Shown here one piece after another: positions 8,736 to 17,361 of a stretch of DNA of 64,000 nucleotides. The stretch comes from Streptomyces lanatus (GTDB lineage Bacteria > Actinomycetota > Actinomycetes > Streptomycetales > Streptomycetaceae), in the NCBI RefSeq assembly GCF_014655715.1, contig NZ_BNBM01000014.1:203101-267100 (forward strand), written 5' to 3'. Every line of letters begins with the position of its first letter. Within the stretch, counting starts at the first letter, position 1. A model generated the notes under the pieces. It saw only the letters and a list, made by a program, of their open reading frames with translations. It had not been told where the DNA came from and searched no databases. A program made the position numbers and the translations under genes.

Positions 8736-9995
8736 ATGACCGGTGCGTACGTGGAGATCCTCAGGGCGAGGCATGCCGCCCGGCTGCTGGTCGGCACGCT
8801 GGTGGGGCGGTTGCCGAACGCGGTGGCGGCGCTGGCGATCGTGCTGTTCGTGCGGGCGGAGGGCGGTTCGTACAGCCTGGCCGGTGGCCTGGCGGCGGTG
8901 TACGGGGTCGCCAATGCGGTTGGTCAGCCGTTGCTGGGGCGTCTGGTGGACCTGTACGGGCAGCCGAGGGTGCAGTTGCCGGCCGCGGTGGCGTCGGCGC
9001 TGGCGATGGCGGTGTTCGCGTTCGTCGGTATCGATCCGCTGTCGCTCGCCTATGCGGCGGTGGCGGCCTCCGGTCTGTTCACGCCGCCGCTGGAGGGTGG
9101 TCTGCGGGCGCTGTGGGGGTCGGTGCTGCACAAGGAGGGCCAGGTCCATACGGCGTATGCGATGGACGCGGTGGCGCAGGAAGTCATGTTCACCGTGGGT
9201 CCGTTGCTGCTGACGCTGTGCGCGTCGTTGTGGTCGGCGCAGGCGGCGCTGCTGGTGCTGAATGTGATCGGGGTGCTGGGGGCGTTGTCGGTGGTGGTGT
9301 CGCCGCCTTCGCGCGCGTGGCGTTCGGCGCCGCGTGAGGCGCACTGGCTGGGGGCGCTGCGTTCGGCGGGGCTGCTGGCGCTGCTGGCGTCGTTCCTGTT
9401 CGTGGGGGTGGCGATGGGGTCGATCGCGGTGGCGGCGGTGTCGTACGCGGACGATCACGGCGGTGATGTGGTGTACGGCTGGCTGATGGCTGGCCTGGGG
9501 CTAGGTGCGCTGGTCGGTGGCACGGTGTACGGGGCGCGGCAGTGGGGTGGTGAGCCGGCGCGGCGACTGCGGTGGCTGGTGGCGCTTCTGGCGGTGTGTT
9601 ATCTGCCGCTGATGCTGATGCCGGGTGCGTTCGCGATGACGCTGCTGGCGGTGCTCGCGGGGGTGTTCCTGGCGCCGTGTATCGCGTGTGCGTTCGTGCT
9701 GGTGGACCGGCATGCGCCGCGGGGGACGGTCACCGAGGCGTTCTCCTGGCTTGTGACGACGTTCACGGTGGGTGCGTCGGTGGGAACGGGGCTGGCGGGG
9801 CCGGTCGTCGAGGCGGGCGGGGCCTTCTGGGGGTTCGCCGTGCCGGGTGGCGCGGGGGCGGTGTCGTTGCTGGTCCTGATGGCCACGGGGCGGGTCCTCG
9901 CAGCTCCCGGCAGGGGTGCGGTGGTTGCGGCTTCATCGGAAAATGATCCAAACCGTGCTGTCGAACCCCGTTTCAGCTCAGGGGATCGGGCGTAA
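8736..9995 (+). CDS. MFS transporter
   Basis: This 419-aa integral membrane protein has about 12 hydrophobic segments. The MFS motif-A-like loop GRLVDLYGQPR lies between the second and third helices. The ATG at 8736 follows GGAGGG (8719-8724). The substrate is unknown; small-molecule or drug efflux is possible. It is divergent from the LacI regulator and probably controlled by it, and ends nine nt before pafA, so some read-through into pafA is likely. Confidence 0.9.
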   Translation: MTGAYVEILRARHAARLLVGTLVGRLPNAVAALAIVLFVRAEGGSYSLAGGLAAVYGVANAVGQPLLGRLVDLYGQPRVQLPAAVASALAMAVFAFVGIDPLSLAYAAVAASGLFTPPLEGGLRALWGSVLHKEGQVHTAYAMDAVAQEVMFTVGPLLLTLCASLWSAQAALLVLNVIGVLGALSVVVSPPSRAWRSAPREAHWLGALRSAGLLALLASFLFVGVAMGSIAVAAVSYADDHGGDVVYGWLMAGLGLGALVGGTVYGARQWGGEPARRLRWLVALLAVCYLPLMLMPGAFAMTLLAVLAGVFLAPCIACAFVLVDRHAPRGTVTEAFSWLVTTFTVGASVGTGLAGPVVEAGGAFWGFAVPGGAGAVSLLVLMATGRVLAAPGRGAVVAASSENDPNRAVEPRFSSGDRA

Positions 9996-10004
9996 TGTTC
10001 AGTC

Positions 10005-11366
10005 ATGGACCGCCGCATTTTCGGGCTGGAGAACGAGTACGGCGTCACGTGCACGTTCAGGGGACAGCGCCGCCTGTCGCCTGACGAGGTGGCGCGGTAC
10101 CTCTTCCGCCGTGTCGTGTCATGGGGCCGTAGCAGCAATGTCTTTCTGCGAAACGGCGCCCGGCTTTATCTCGACGTGGGATCGCATCCGGAATACGCGA
10201 CACCCGAATGTGACAACGTGACCGAACTGGTCACCCACGACAAGGCCGGCGAGCGCATTCTCGAAGGACTCCTGGTGGACGCCGAACGACGCCTGCACGA
10301 GGAGGGAATCGCGGGCGACGTCTACCTCTTCAAGAACAACACCGACTCGGCGGGCAACTCCTACGGTTGCCACGAGAACTATCTCGTGGCGCGGCATGGG
10401 GAGTTCTCCCGGCTCGCGGACATTCTCATTCCGTTCCTGGTCACCAGGCAGCTTCTCTGTGGTGCCGGCAAGGTGCTGCAGACCCCGCGTGGCGCGGTGT
10501 ACTGCGTCAGTCAGCGGGCGGAGCACATCTGGGAGGGCGTGTCGTCGGCGACGACACGTTCGCGGCCGATCATCAACACGCGCGACGAGCCGCACGCGGA
10601 CGCGGAGCGCTACCGGCGTCTGCATGTCATCGTGGGCGACTCGAACATGTCCGAGACGACGATGCTGCTGAAGGTCGGCGCGACCGATCTGGTGCTGCGC
10701 ATGATCGAGGCGGGCACGGTGATGCGGGATCTGACCCTGGAGAACCCGATCCGGGCGATCCGTGAGGTCAGTCATGACATCACGGGCCGGCGCAAGGTGC
10801 GTCTGGCCAGTGGCCGGGAGGCCTCGGCGCTTGAGGTGCAGCGCGAGTACTACGAGAAGGCCGTGGACTTCTGTGAGCGCCGCGGTATCCGTACGGGCAC
10901 GGTCGAGCAGGTCCTGGAGCTGTGGGGCCGCACGCTGGACGCGATCGAGGCCGAGGACCTCGACCGGATCGGCACCGAGATCGACTGGGTGATGAAGTAC
11001 AAGCTCATCGAGCGGTACCGGGCCAAGCACAACATGACCATGTCGCATCCGCGGGTCGCGCAGATAGACCTCGCGTACCACGACATCCATCGGCGTCGTG
11101 GTCTGTACTACCTGCTGGAGAAGAAGGGTCAAGCGGCGCGTATCTGCAACGACTTGAAGATCTTCGAGGGCAAGTCCGTTCCGCCGCAGACGACTCGGGC
11201 CCGGCTGCGCGGTGACTTCATCCGCAGGGCCCAGGAGCAGCGCCGGGACTTCACCGTGGACTGGGTGCATCTGAAGCTCAATGACCAGGCGCAGCGCACG
11301 GTGTTGTGCAAGGACCCGTTCCGTTCGGTGGACGACCGGGTGGAGAAGCTGATCGCCGGTATGTGA
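10005..11366 (+). CDS. pafA: Pup-protein ligase PafA
   Basis: This 453-aa ATP-dependent enzyme joins the gamma-carboxylate of Pup's C-terminal Glu to substrate lysine side chains. The N-terminal FGLENEYGV supplies the glutamate and aspartate ligands of the nucleotide site. Core blocks FKNNTDSAGNSYGCHENYL and NTRDEPHADAERYRRLHV are shared with Dop. The length matches the family exactly. The ATG at 10005 lies nine nt after the MFS gene, and a strong terminator follows the stop codon. Confidence 0.98.
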   Translation: MDRRIFGLENEYGVTCTFRGQRRLSPDEVARYLFRRVVSWGRSSNVFLRNGARLYLDVGSHPEYATPECDNVTELVTHDKAGERILEGLLVDAERRLHEEGIAGDVYLFKNNTDSAGNSYGCHENYLVARHGEFSRLADILIPFLVTRQLLCGAGKVLQTPRGAVYCVSQRAEHIWEGVSSATTRSRPIINTRDEPHADAERYRRLHVIVGDSNMSETTMLLKVGATDLVLRMIEAGTVMRDLTLENPIRAIREVSHDITGRRKVRLASGREASALEVQREYYEKAVDFCERRGIRTGTVEQVLELWGRTLDAIEAEDLDRIGTEIDWVMKYKLIERYRAKHNMTMSHPRVAQIDLAYHDIHRRRGLYYLLEKKGQAARICNDLKIFEGKSVPPQTTRARLRGDFIRRAQEQRRDFTVDWVHLKLNDQAQRTVLCKDPFRSVDDRVEKLIAGM

Positions 11367-11380
11367 CCGGATCGTCTGGA

Positions 11381-11426
11381 CGCCCGGTGCCCGGAGGTGT
11401 GGATACCTCCGGGCACCGGGCGTTTT
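11381..11426 (+). terminator. Strong intrinsic terminator after pafA
   Basis: A perfect 18-bp stem (11381-11398 with 11405-11422), a six-nt loop and a TTTT tail lie 14 nt after the pafA stop codon. Confidence 0.95.
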
Positions 11427-11553
11427 CCTGTGGTTCTGCCGTGAGACTTGTCACCGTTCCGGTCGGCGGCGTGTCGTGCGGTGGCCGGTTTCGGAAGGGC
11501 GTACGTCGTAAAGTGGCGGCCATTGCCCACCACCCCCTAGCCCAGTGGGACTG

Positions 11554-12534
11554 ATGAACTACAAGACGAAACGCCGCGTCGCGGCGCTGCTGGCCGTGCC
11601 CGCCCTGTTGTTCTCCGCCGCGTGCGGTTCGGACGGTGACAGCGACGGGGCGCAGTCGGGAGCGGTCGCCGAGGTCGATGGAAAGGCCGGGGAGAAGCCC
11701 GAGATCTCCACCCCCAAGGACGGCGAGCCGTCCTCGAAGACCGTGGTCGAGACGGTCTCGGAGGGTGACGGGACCGCGATCAAGGCCTCCGACTTCGTCC
11801 GGCTGGACTGGACGGTCGAGAAGTGGGGCGACTCCAAGGAGCTCGGTGGCACCTGGCAGACCCAGTCGACCGGCTCCGGCACGCCCCGGCCGCAGTCCGT
11901 GGAGCAGATCGGCAAGCAGAGCCAGCAGCTGCCCCCGAAGGTCCTCGATGCCGTCAAGGGGAAGAAGCCGGGCAGCCGGATCCTGGTGCAGGGCACCGCG
12001 GGTGATCTGATCGGGGAGGGTCTCAACACCTCCTCCGGCATCGCCAAGAAGGATGTGCTGATCTGGGTGCTCGATGTGTCCGGTGCCGCGAGTGTCGACG
12101 CCAAGGCCGAGGCCAAGGGTGAGCAGGCGGCCTCGGCGGAGGGCATGCCCGAGGTGAAGGCTCCGTCGCAGAAGGCGGCGACGATCACCATCCCCAAGGG
12201 CGCGAAGGCCCCCAAGGGCCTCGAGCAGCAGGTGCTGATCAAGGGTGACGGCAAGAAGGTCGAGGCCGGACAGGGCCTGATCGCCCAGTACACCGGGGTG
12301 AAGTGGGAGGACGGCAAGAAGTTCGACTCCTCCTGGGACCACGGTGGCGCGACCGCCTTCCAGATCGGCACCGGTTCCGTGGTGCAGGGCTGGGACAAGG
12401 GCCTCGTCGGCAAGAACGTGGGTGACCGGGTGCTGCTGGTGATTCCGCCCTCGCTCGGTTACGGCGCGAACCCCAGCAGTGAGCTGGCCAAGAACACACT
12501 GGTCTTCGTGGTGGATATCCTCGGAGTCGTCTGA
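11554..12534 (+). CDS. FKBP-type peptidyl-prolyl isomerase lipoprotein
   Basis: This 326-aa exported isomerase begins with a basic, hydrophobic leader ending LFSAAC, a probable lipobox with the lipidated cysteine at residue 24. The C-terminal third is a good FKBP domain (GQGLIAQYTGV to NTLVFVVDILGV). The segment before it resembles a degenerate FKBP repeat, so the architecture is tandem. It likely assists folding of exported proteins at the cell surface. The ATG at 11554 is preferred over the GTG at 11545, because it starts the MNYKTKRR n-region. The cytosolic FKBP gene follows 56 nt later. Confidence 0.92.
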   Translation: MNYKTKRRVAALLAVPALLFSAACGSDGDSDGAQSGAVAEVDGKAGEKPEISTPKDGEPSSKTVVETVSEGDGTAIKASDFVRLDWTVEKWGDSKELGGTWQTQSTGSGTPRPQSVEQIGKQSQQLPPKVLDAVKGKKPGSRILVQGTAGDLIGEGLNTSSGIAKKDVLIWVLDVSGAASVDAKAEAKGEQAASAEGMPEVKAPSQKAATITIPKGAKAPKGLEQQVLIKGDGKKVEAGQGLIAQYTGVKWEDGKKFDSSWDHGGATAFQIGTGSVVQGWDKGLVGKNVGDRVLLVIPPSLGYGANPSSELAKNTLVFVVDILGVV

Positions 12535-12590
12535 CCGAGGTGTCTCTGAGAGGCTTCCGCGTCTCAGGTCACGCAACAAGGAGTGATGAA

Positions 12591-12962
12591 GTGAGCATCG
12601 ACAAGCCCGAGATCGACTTCCCGGGCGGCGAGCCCCCGGCGGACCTCGAGATCAAGGACATCTGGGAGGGCGACGGCGCGGTCGCGCAGGCGGGTCAGAC
12701 CGTCACCGTGCACTACGTGGGCGTGTCCTTCAGCACCGGTGAGGAGTTCGACGCCAGCTGGAACCGCGGTACGCCGTTCCGTTTCCCGCTCGGCGGCGGC
12801 CGGGTCATCAAGGGCTGGGACCAGGGCGTGCAGGGCATGAAGGTCGGCGGCCGCCGTCAGCTGACCATTCCGGCGCACCTCGCCTACGGCAACCAGAGCC
12901 CGACGCCGGCGATCAAGCCCGGCGAGACCCTGATCTTCGTGGTCGACCTGCTCGGTGTCTGA
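12591..12962 (+). CDS. Small FKBP-type peptidyl-prolyl isomerase
   Basis: This 123-aa single-domain FKBP has the conserved active-site strands (VTVHYVGV, FDASWNRG, VIKGWDQGVQGMKVGGRR, LIFVVDLLGV). It has no signal peptide, so it is cytosolic. The GTG at 12591 follows AAGGAG (12578-12583); the longer frame from 12540 lacks a ribosome site. It is paired with the lipoprotein FKBP upstream and followed by a terminator. Confidence 0.95.
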   Translation: MSIDKPEIDFPGGEPPADLEIKDIWEGDGAVAQAGQTVTVHYVGVSFSTGEEFDASWNRGTPFRFPLGGGRVIKGWDQGVQGMKVGGRRQLTIPAHLAYGNQSPTPAIKPGETLIFVVDLLGV

Positions 12963-13018
12963 TCCTCGCGGCCGATCGGTGAACGACTGATCGGCTCGCG
13001 ACCGGACCCGACTACCTG

Positions 13019-13054
13019 GGGCCCATGCCTGTGCGGGCATGGGCCCTCGGCTTT
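13019..13054 (+). terminator. Intrinsic terminator after the FKBP pair
   Basis: GGGCCCATGCC (13019-13029) and GGCATGGGCCC (13036-13046) form a perfect 11-bp stem followed by TCGGCTTTT. A second imperfect hairpin (CGCGGCCGATC with GATCGGCTCGCG, around 12967-13000) precedes it. Confidence 0.9.
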
Positions 13055-13120
13055 TGCCACGCCACTGCGGGGCGGTACGGTCATCGTCCGTAAGCACCAT
13101 AGGGAAGGCGAAGGGCGTCG

Positions 13121-14074
13121 ATGGCCATTGCCAAGGCCGAGCGGCTCATGAACCTGGCGCTGTGTCTGCTCGGGACGCGGCGGCCGCTGAGCAAGCGCGA
13201 GCTGCGTGAGTCCATCGAGGCCTATCTCGAGGCCGGCTCCGACGACTCCTTCAACCGGATGTTCGAGCGCGACAAGGACGATCTGCGCGAGCTCGGTCTG
13301 GTCATCGAGACCGTGGAGAACCTCGACGGCGAGGTCGGCTATCTGGCCCGCCGTGACAGCAACCGCCTCCCGCCGATCACCCTCGACGCCGAGGAGGCCG
13401 CCGCGCTGGGGCTGGCGGCCAAGGTGTGGCAGCAGGCCCGGCTGGCGGGCGCGGCCAGCGGGGCGATGCAGAAGCTGCGTGCCGCGGGGCTGCCTGAGGA
13501 TGTCGATCCGTATGAGGCGCATGGTGCGCTGGAGCCCCGTATCCCTGTGCACGAGGCGGCGTTCGAGCCGCTGATGCTGGCCTGCCGGGATCGCCGTCCG
13601 GTCGTCTTCGACTACCGCAAGGCCACCGCCGCGCGCCCCGAGCAGCGTCATGTGGAGCCCTGGGCGCTGGAGTGCTGGCGCGGGCACTGGTATCTGGCGG
13701 GCTGGGACCGGGACCGCGGTGCGGAGCGGGTGTTCCGGCTGTCCCGGATCACCGGCAAGGTGCGCAGCCGCAGTGGCCGTTTCACCGCCGAGGTCCCCGA
13801 TGTGGTCACCGTGCGGGAGACCGTGGCGAGCTGGGCGGGGGAGACCGCCACCCGCTCCGCGCTGATCCGGCTGCGCACGGACGCCGGGTACCCCCTTCGG
13901 GCGAAGGCCACGGCGGTTCGGGAACTCGGCGAAGGCTGGGACGAGTTGGCGATTCCGTACGGCCATGGGCTGGATGCCTGGCTGGTGGAGTTCGGGCCGG
14001 ACGTGGTGGTGCTGGAGCCCGCCGAGTTGCGGGCCGATGTGGTGGACCGGCTGCGTGCCGTGGCCAAGGGCTGA
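13121..14074 (+). CDS. pafB: WYL-domain regulator PafB
   Basis: This 317-aa protein has an N-terminal winged helix-turn-helix (about 1-65, with KRELRESIEAYLEAGS) and a WYL domain (around HVEPWALECWRGHWYLAGWDRDRG, about 175-205). PafB and PafC act together as a transcription activator of many DNA-damage genes independently of LexA/RecA in actinobacteria. Despite the name (proteasome accessory factor), its link to pupylation is mainly genomic. The ATG at 13121 follows GGGAAGGCGAAGGG. The pafC GTG begins 19 nt after its stop codon. Confidence 0.95.
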   Translation: MAIAKAERLMNLALCLLGTRRPLSKRELRESIEAYLEAGSDDSFNRMFERDKDDLRELGLVIETVENLDGEVGYLARRDSNRLPPITLDAEEAAALGLAAKVWQQARLAGAASGAMQKLRAAGLPEDVDPYEAHGALEPRIPVHEAAFEPLMLACRDRRPVVFDYRKATAARPEQRHVEPWALECWRGHWYLAGWDRDRGAERVFRLSRITGKVRSRSGRFTAEVPDVVTVRETVASWAGETATRSALIRLRTDAGYPLRAKATAVRELGEGWDELAIPYGHGLDAWLVEFGPDVVVLEPAELRADVVDRLRAVAKG

Positions 14075-14093
14075 GGGGGAGCGGAGCGAGACA

Positions 14094-15134
14094 GTGGCAG
14101 GCAAACCGGTCAGGCCCGCGAGCGCCATCGACCAGACCCGGCGGATGCTCTCGCTGGTGACGTATCTGAGGGAGCGTCCCGGCGCGCGCGTCGAGGACGT
14201 GGCGCGTGCCTTCGGGATCTCCGAGGACGAGCTGGTCTCCGACCTGGATGTGCTGCCCATGTGCGGCACCAGCTTCCGCGGCGGCGATCTCCTCGACATC
14301 GACACCGACGGCGAGCGCATCTGGTGGCACAACCCCGACGACGTCGCCGAGCCGCTGCGTATCGCCGCCGACGAGGCGACGGCGCTGCTGGTGGCGGCGC
14401 GTGCCGTGTCCACGCTGCCCGGGCTGCGGGAGAGCGACCGGCAGGCGCTGCTGCGGGCGACGGCCAAGGTGGAGGCCGCGTCGGGCGAGGCGGCCGGTGC
14501 CAGCGCCCGCCTCTCGGTCACCTTCGAGTCCGAGGGCGGTGTCTTCGCCGACGTCGACCGGGCGATCTCCGAGCGGCGCCGGCTGTGGATCCGCTACTAC
14601 TCCCCGGCCCGTGACGAGCTCACCGAGCGCGAGATCGACCCCATCCGCCTGGTCAGCGTCGGTCACACCTATGTCGAGGCCTGGTGCCGGCGTTCCGAGG
14701 CGCGGCGCACCTTCCGGCTCGACCGGGTCGCCGAGATCAAGATCCTCGACGAGCCGTCCGCGCCGCCCGAGGTGGAGCTGCGGGATCTGTCCGAGGGGCT
14801 GGTGCAGCCCGCCGCGGAGGACCCGGAGGTCGTCGTCGAGGTCGGTCCTGGCGGGCGCTGGGTCGCCGAGTACTACCCCCATGACAGCGCGGATGAGCTG
14901 GCGGACGGCGGGCTGCGTATCACTTTGCGCACACCCGACCCCGCGTCGCTGCGGCGGCTGGCCCTGCGGCTGGGCCGTGACGGCCGGATCGTGTCGCCGC
15001 CGGAGCTGGCCGACAGCGCCCGGCATGCGGCCCGCGACGCCCTGGCCGCGTACGACGGGGTCGAGGTGCGGGAGTCCCACGGGGCGGGTGCGGTTCAGGA
15101 GCGGCAGGACGACAGGCAGGAGCGAGGGCTTTGA
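14094..15134 (+). CDS. pafC: WYL-domain regulator PafC
   Basis: This 346-aa partner of PafB has the same layout: winged helix-turn-helix (VEDVARAFGISEDELVSDL, about 29-47) and WYL domain (DPIRLVSVGHTYVEAWCRRSEARRTFRLDR region). The GTG at 14094 follows GGAG at 14083-14086; the track start 129 nt upstream lies inside pafB. Its stop codon overlaps the TTG start of the next gene (TTGA), indicating tight coupling. Confidence 0.95.
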   Translation: MAGKPVRPASAIDQTRRMLSLVTYLRERPGARVEDVARAFGISEDELVSDLDVLPMCGTSFRGGDLLDIDTDGERIWWHNPDDVAEPLRIAADEATALLVAARAVSTLPGLRESDRQALLRATAKVEAASGEAAGASARLSVTFESEGGVFADVDRAISERRRLWIRYYSPARDELTEREIDPIRLVSVGHTYVEAWCRRSEARRTFRLDRVAEIKILDEPSAPPEVELRDLSEGLVQPAAEDPEVVVEVGPGGRWVAEYYPHDSADELADGGLRITLRTPDPASLRRLALRLGRDGRIVSPPELADSARHAARDALAAYDGVEVRESHGAGAVQERQDDRQERGL

Positions 15135-15424
15135 GCGAGTCGGCTACGTCCGGGGTGCGGGGGATGACGGTGGCGTCGGCGTTCGCCGGGATGAGAAGCG
15201 TGGCTCCGGTGGTGTTCAAGGCGGGCTGCCCGGACTGCCGGGGCCGTTTCGAGCTCGCCGCGAGCGCCCTGCGGCTCGCGATCGGCGCGTCCAGCCGGAC
15301 GACGTTCTACTCGTTCACCTGCCCCGAGTGCGGGGTCTCCGTGCGCAAGCCGGCCGGTGAGCGGATCGTCGAGCTGCTCACGGGCGGCGGGGTCAGCACC
15401 CTGCGGCTGCACTCCACGCTGTAG
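15131..15424 (+). CDS. Small zinc-ribbon protein
   Basis: This is a 97-aa protein with two CxxC pairs, C33-P-D-C36 and C64-P-E-C67, which form a likely zinc ribbon, and no other domain. The TTG start overlaps the pafC stop, with GGAGCGAGGG upstream. The position between pafC and tatA seems conserved in Streptomyces (from memory). The function is unknown; it could be a nucleic-acid or transcription accessory factor. Confidence 0.8.
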   Translation: MSESATSGVRGMTVASAFAGMRSVAPVVFKAGCPDCRGRFELAASALRLAIGASSRTTFYSFTCPECGVSVRKPAGERIVELLTGGGVSTLRLHSTL

Positions 15425-15444
15425 GACGGTCTAGGCTCGCCCTC

Positions 15445-15639
15445 ATGTTCTGGCCGATGTTCGCGGTAGCTGTGGGTTTCGTGGGTCTCGCCGTCCTCGG
15501 TGTGCTCGCCGTGCGGGTCTTCCTGGAGGCGCAGCGTCTCGGCCGGCAGGTCACGGACTCCGCGCGCCGCATCAGCAGGGCGGTGGAGGACCTGGAGCGG
15601 GCCAGTATGAGCGCGGCGCGGGCTGTGGACTCCCTGTAG
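15445..15639 (+). CDS. Small single-pass membrane protein
   Basis: This 64-aa protein has one N-terminal transmembrane helix (about 3-28) followed by an amphipathic, charged helical tail (about 29-64, DSARRISRAVEDLERASMSAARAV) that may form a coiled coil. The ATG lies 20 nt after the zinc-ribbon gene. The function is unknown. The layout loosely resembles TatA/TatB (one helix plus an amphipathic helix), but the FG hinge is missing. Confidence 0.7.
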   Translation: MFWPMFAVAVGFVGLAVLGVLAVRVFLEAQRLGRQVTDSARRISRAVEDLERASMSAARAVDSL

Positions 15640-15833
15640 TCGCGCCAAGGATTGGGTGTGAGTCCCGGGCCGCATGCGTTTTGGGCCACTTCGCCCTGTC
15701 ACCTTGGCAGGCGGGCCGGGTACGCTGCTGGTCGCGGGACGGAGAACGAGGCCCGGACCGCGGACAGGGAGTACGCACGGGGATTGCCTCACGTTTACCC
15801 CTGAGCGTTACGATCGCTGTCAACACGAGCGTT

Positions 15834-15847
15834 CGGACACATGTCCG
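15834..15847. promoter_or_regulatory. Inverted repeat upstream of tatA
   Basis: CGGACA-CA-TGTCCG is a compact palindrome 52 nt before the tatA start, followed by CCGATCGGACAG with a further half-site. It could be an operator for the tatAC operon; no regulator is suggested. Confidence 0.4.
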
Positions 15848-15899
15848 ACCGATCGGACAGCACCCCACCCCAGTCGCCTCGGTGAGAAGGTAAAGACTT

Positions 15900-16193
15900 A
15901 TGTTCGGAAGGCTCGGAGCCCCCGAGATCATTCTCATCCTCGTCGTCATCATCCTGCTGTTCGGCGCGAAGAAGCTTCCGGACATGGCGCGCTCGCTCGG
16001 CAAGTCCGCCCGGATCCTGAAGAGCGAGGCCAAGGCGATGAAGGACGACAAGTCCGCCGCCCCGGCCGACCCGCCGAACACCACCGCCGGCGACGACCAG
16101 CAGCCCCCGGCTCAGCGCATCATCCAGTCCGCCCCCGGCGACGTGACCAGCTCGCGCCCGGTCACCGAGCCGACGGACACCACCAAGCGCTGA
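15900..16193 (+). CDS. tatA: Sec-independent protein translocase TatA
   Basis: This 97-aa subunit oligomerises to permit passage of folded twin-arginine proteins. It has an N-terminal membrane helix (about 8-21), the FGAKKLPDMARSLGKSARI hinge and amphipathic helix typical of TatA, and a disordered proline-rich tail. The ATG follows AGAAGG with ten nt spacing. It is paired with tatC 47 nt downstream; no tatB is in the window. Confidence 0.97.
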   Translation: MFGRLGAPEIILILVVIILLFGAKKLPDMARSLGKSARILKSEAKAMKDDKSAAPADPPNTTAGDDQQPPAQRIIQSAPGDVTSSRPVTEPTDTTKR

Positions 16194-16240
16194 CGCAGGG
16201 CCGGTGACCTCCGGCCCGCCGCACGAGATGGGAACGTGGG

Positions 16241-17194
16241 TTGCTGAAGTCTGCCCGCAAAGAGGAGAAGGATCCCGAGGGGCGGATGCCCCTCGCGGAA
16301 CACCTTCGTGAGCTCCGCAACCGGCTCGCGAAGGCGCTGCTGGCCATCGTGATCATCACGGTCGCCGCCGCTTTCTTCTACAACGACATCATCAACTTCT
16401 TGACCAAGCCGATCCTGGACTCGATCGGCTGCGACCAGACCTTCGAGCAACTGGCCAATTCGTCCGAGGCCTCCGAGAAGTGCGCCCGGATCACGATCAA
16501 CGGTCTGCTCGCGCCCTTCACGCTGGCCCTCCAGGTCTCGCTGACAGCAGGCATCGTGCTGGCCTCGCCGATCTGGCTGTACCAGCTGTGGGCCTTCGTC
16601 GCCCCGGGTCTGCACCGGCACGAGAAGAAGTACGCCTACGCCTTCGTCTTCACCGGCGCCCCGCTCTTCATCGGCGGCGCCTACTTCGCGTACTCGGTGC
16701 TGCCCACCACCGCGAAGGTGCTCATCGACTTCACCCCGAGCGGAAGCATCGACAACCTGCTCCCGCTCGACGATCTCCTCCAGCTCGTCACCCGCATGGT
16801 GATCGTCTTCGGTCTCTCCTTCGAACTGCCACTGCTGCTGGTGATGCTGAACCTGGTCGGTGCGATCACCGGCAAGCGGATGCTCGGCTGGTGGCGGGCG
16901 ATGATCATGGGCATCACCGTGTTCGCGGCCGTCGCGACGCCGAGCACGGACCCGCTGAGCATGCTGGCGCTCGCCGGACCGATCTGGGTGCTGTACTTCG
17001 TGGCGGTGCTCTTCTCCCTGGTCAACGACAAGCGCAGGGGACGCCGCGAGGCCATGGGCCCCGCCGACGACGAGGCCTCCGACCTGGACCTCACCCCCGA
17101 GGACATCGGCGACGTCGAGACGGTCCCGGCACCCCGGGCGCTGCCCGAGCAGGCCAGCACGGAGCGGGTCAACGGATACGACGACGTGACCTGA
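16241..17194 (+). CDS. tatC: Sec-independent protein translocase TatC
   Basis: This 317-aa, six-helix receptor for twin-arginine signal peptides begins with the family block PEGRMPLAEHLRELRNRL, which includes the conserved Glu of the signal-binding site. Helices run from about 33 to 265, and an acidic cytosolic tail follows. The TTG at 16241 gives the usual MLKSARKEEKDPEGRM start; the ribosome site is a weak GGGAACG. A GC-rich hairpin follows the gene. Confidence 0.96.
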   Translation: MLKSARKEEKDPEGRMPLAEHLRELRNRLAKALLAIVIITVAAAFFYNDIINFLTKPILDSIGCDQTFEQLANSSEASEKCARITINGLLAPFTLALQVSLTAGIVLASPIWLYQLWAFVAPGLHRHEKKYAYAFVFTGAPLFIGGAYFAYSVLPTTAKVLIDFTPSGSIDNLLPLDDLLQLVTRMVIVFGLSFELPLLLVMLNLVGAITGKRMLGWWRAMIMGITVFAAVATPSTDPLSMLALAGPIWVLYFVAVLFSLVNDKRRGRREAMGPADDEASDLDLTPEDIGDVETVPAPRALPEQASTERVNGYDDVT

Positions 17195-17224
17195 CGTGAT
17201 CTGAGAGACGGATCTCGCGACAAC

Positions 17225-17258
17225 GCGGCCGGGACGCCCACGGGGCGCACCCGGCCGC
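17225..17258 (+). terminator. GC-rich hairpin after tatC
   Basis: GCGGCCGGG-a-CGCCC (17225-17239) pairs with GGGCG-ca-CCCGGCCGC (17243-17258). No U-tract follows, so it is either a weak terminator or an mRNA-stabilising hairpin. Confidence 0.6.
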
Positions 17259-17361
17259 TCGCGTCTCGTGGTCGTGAGCTGCGCGGATCCCGGGTCTGCC
17301 GGTGCCGATCCGGATAATGATCGTCCTGTTGTCAGTGGGGCCCGGTACGCTCGAAAGCACG

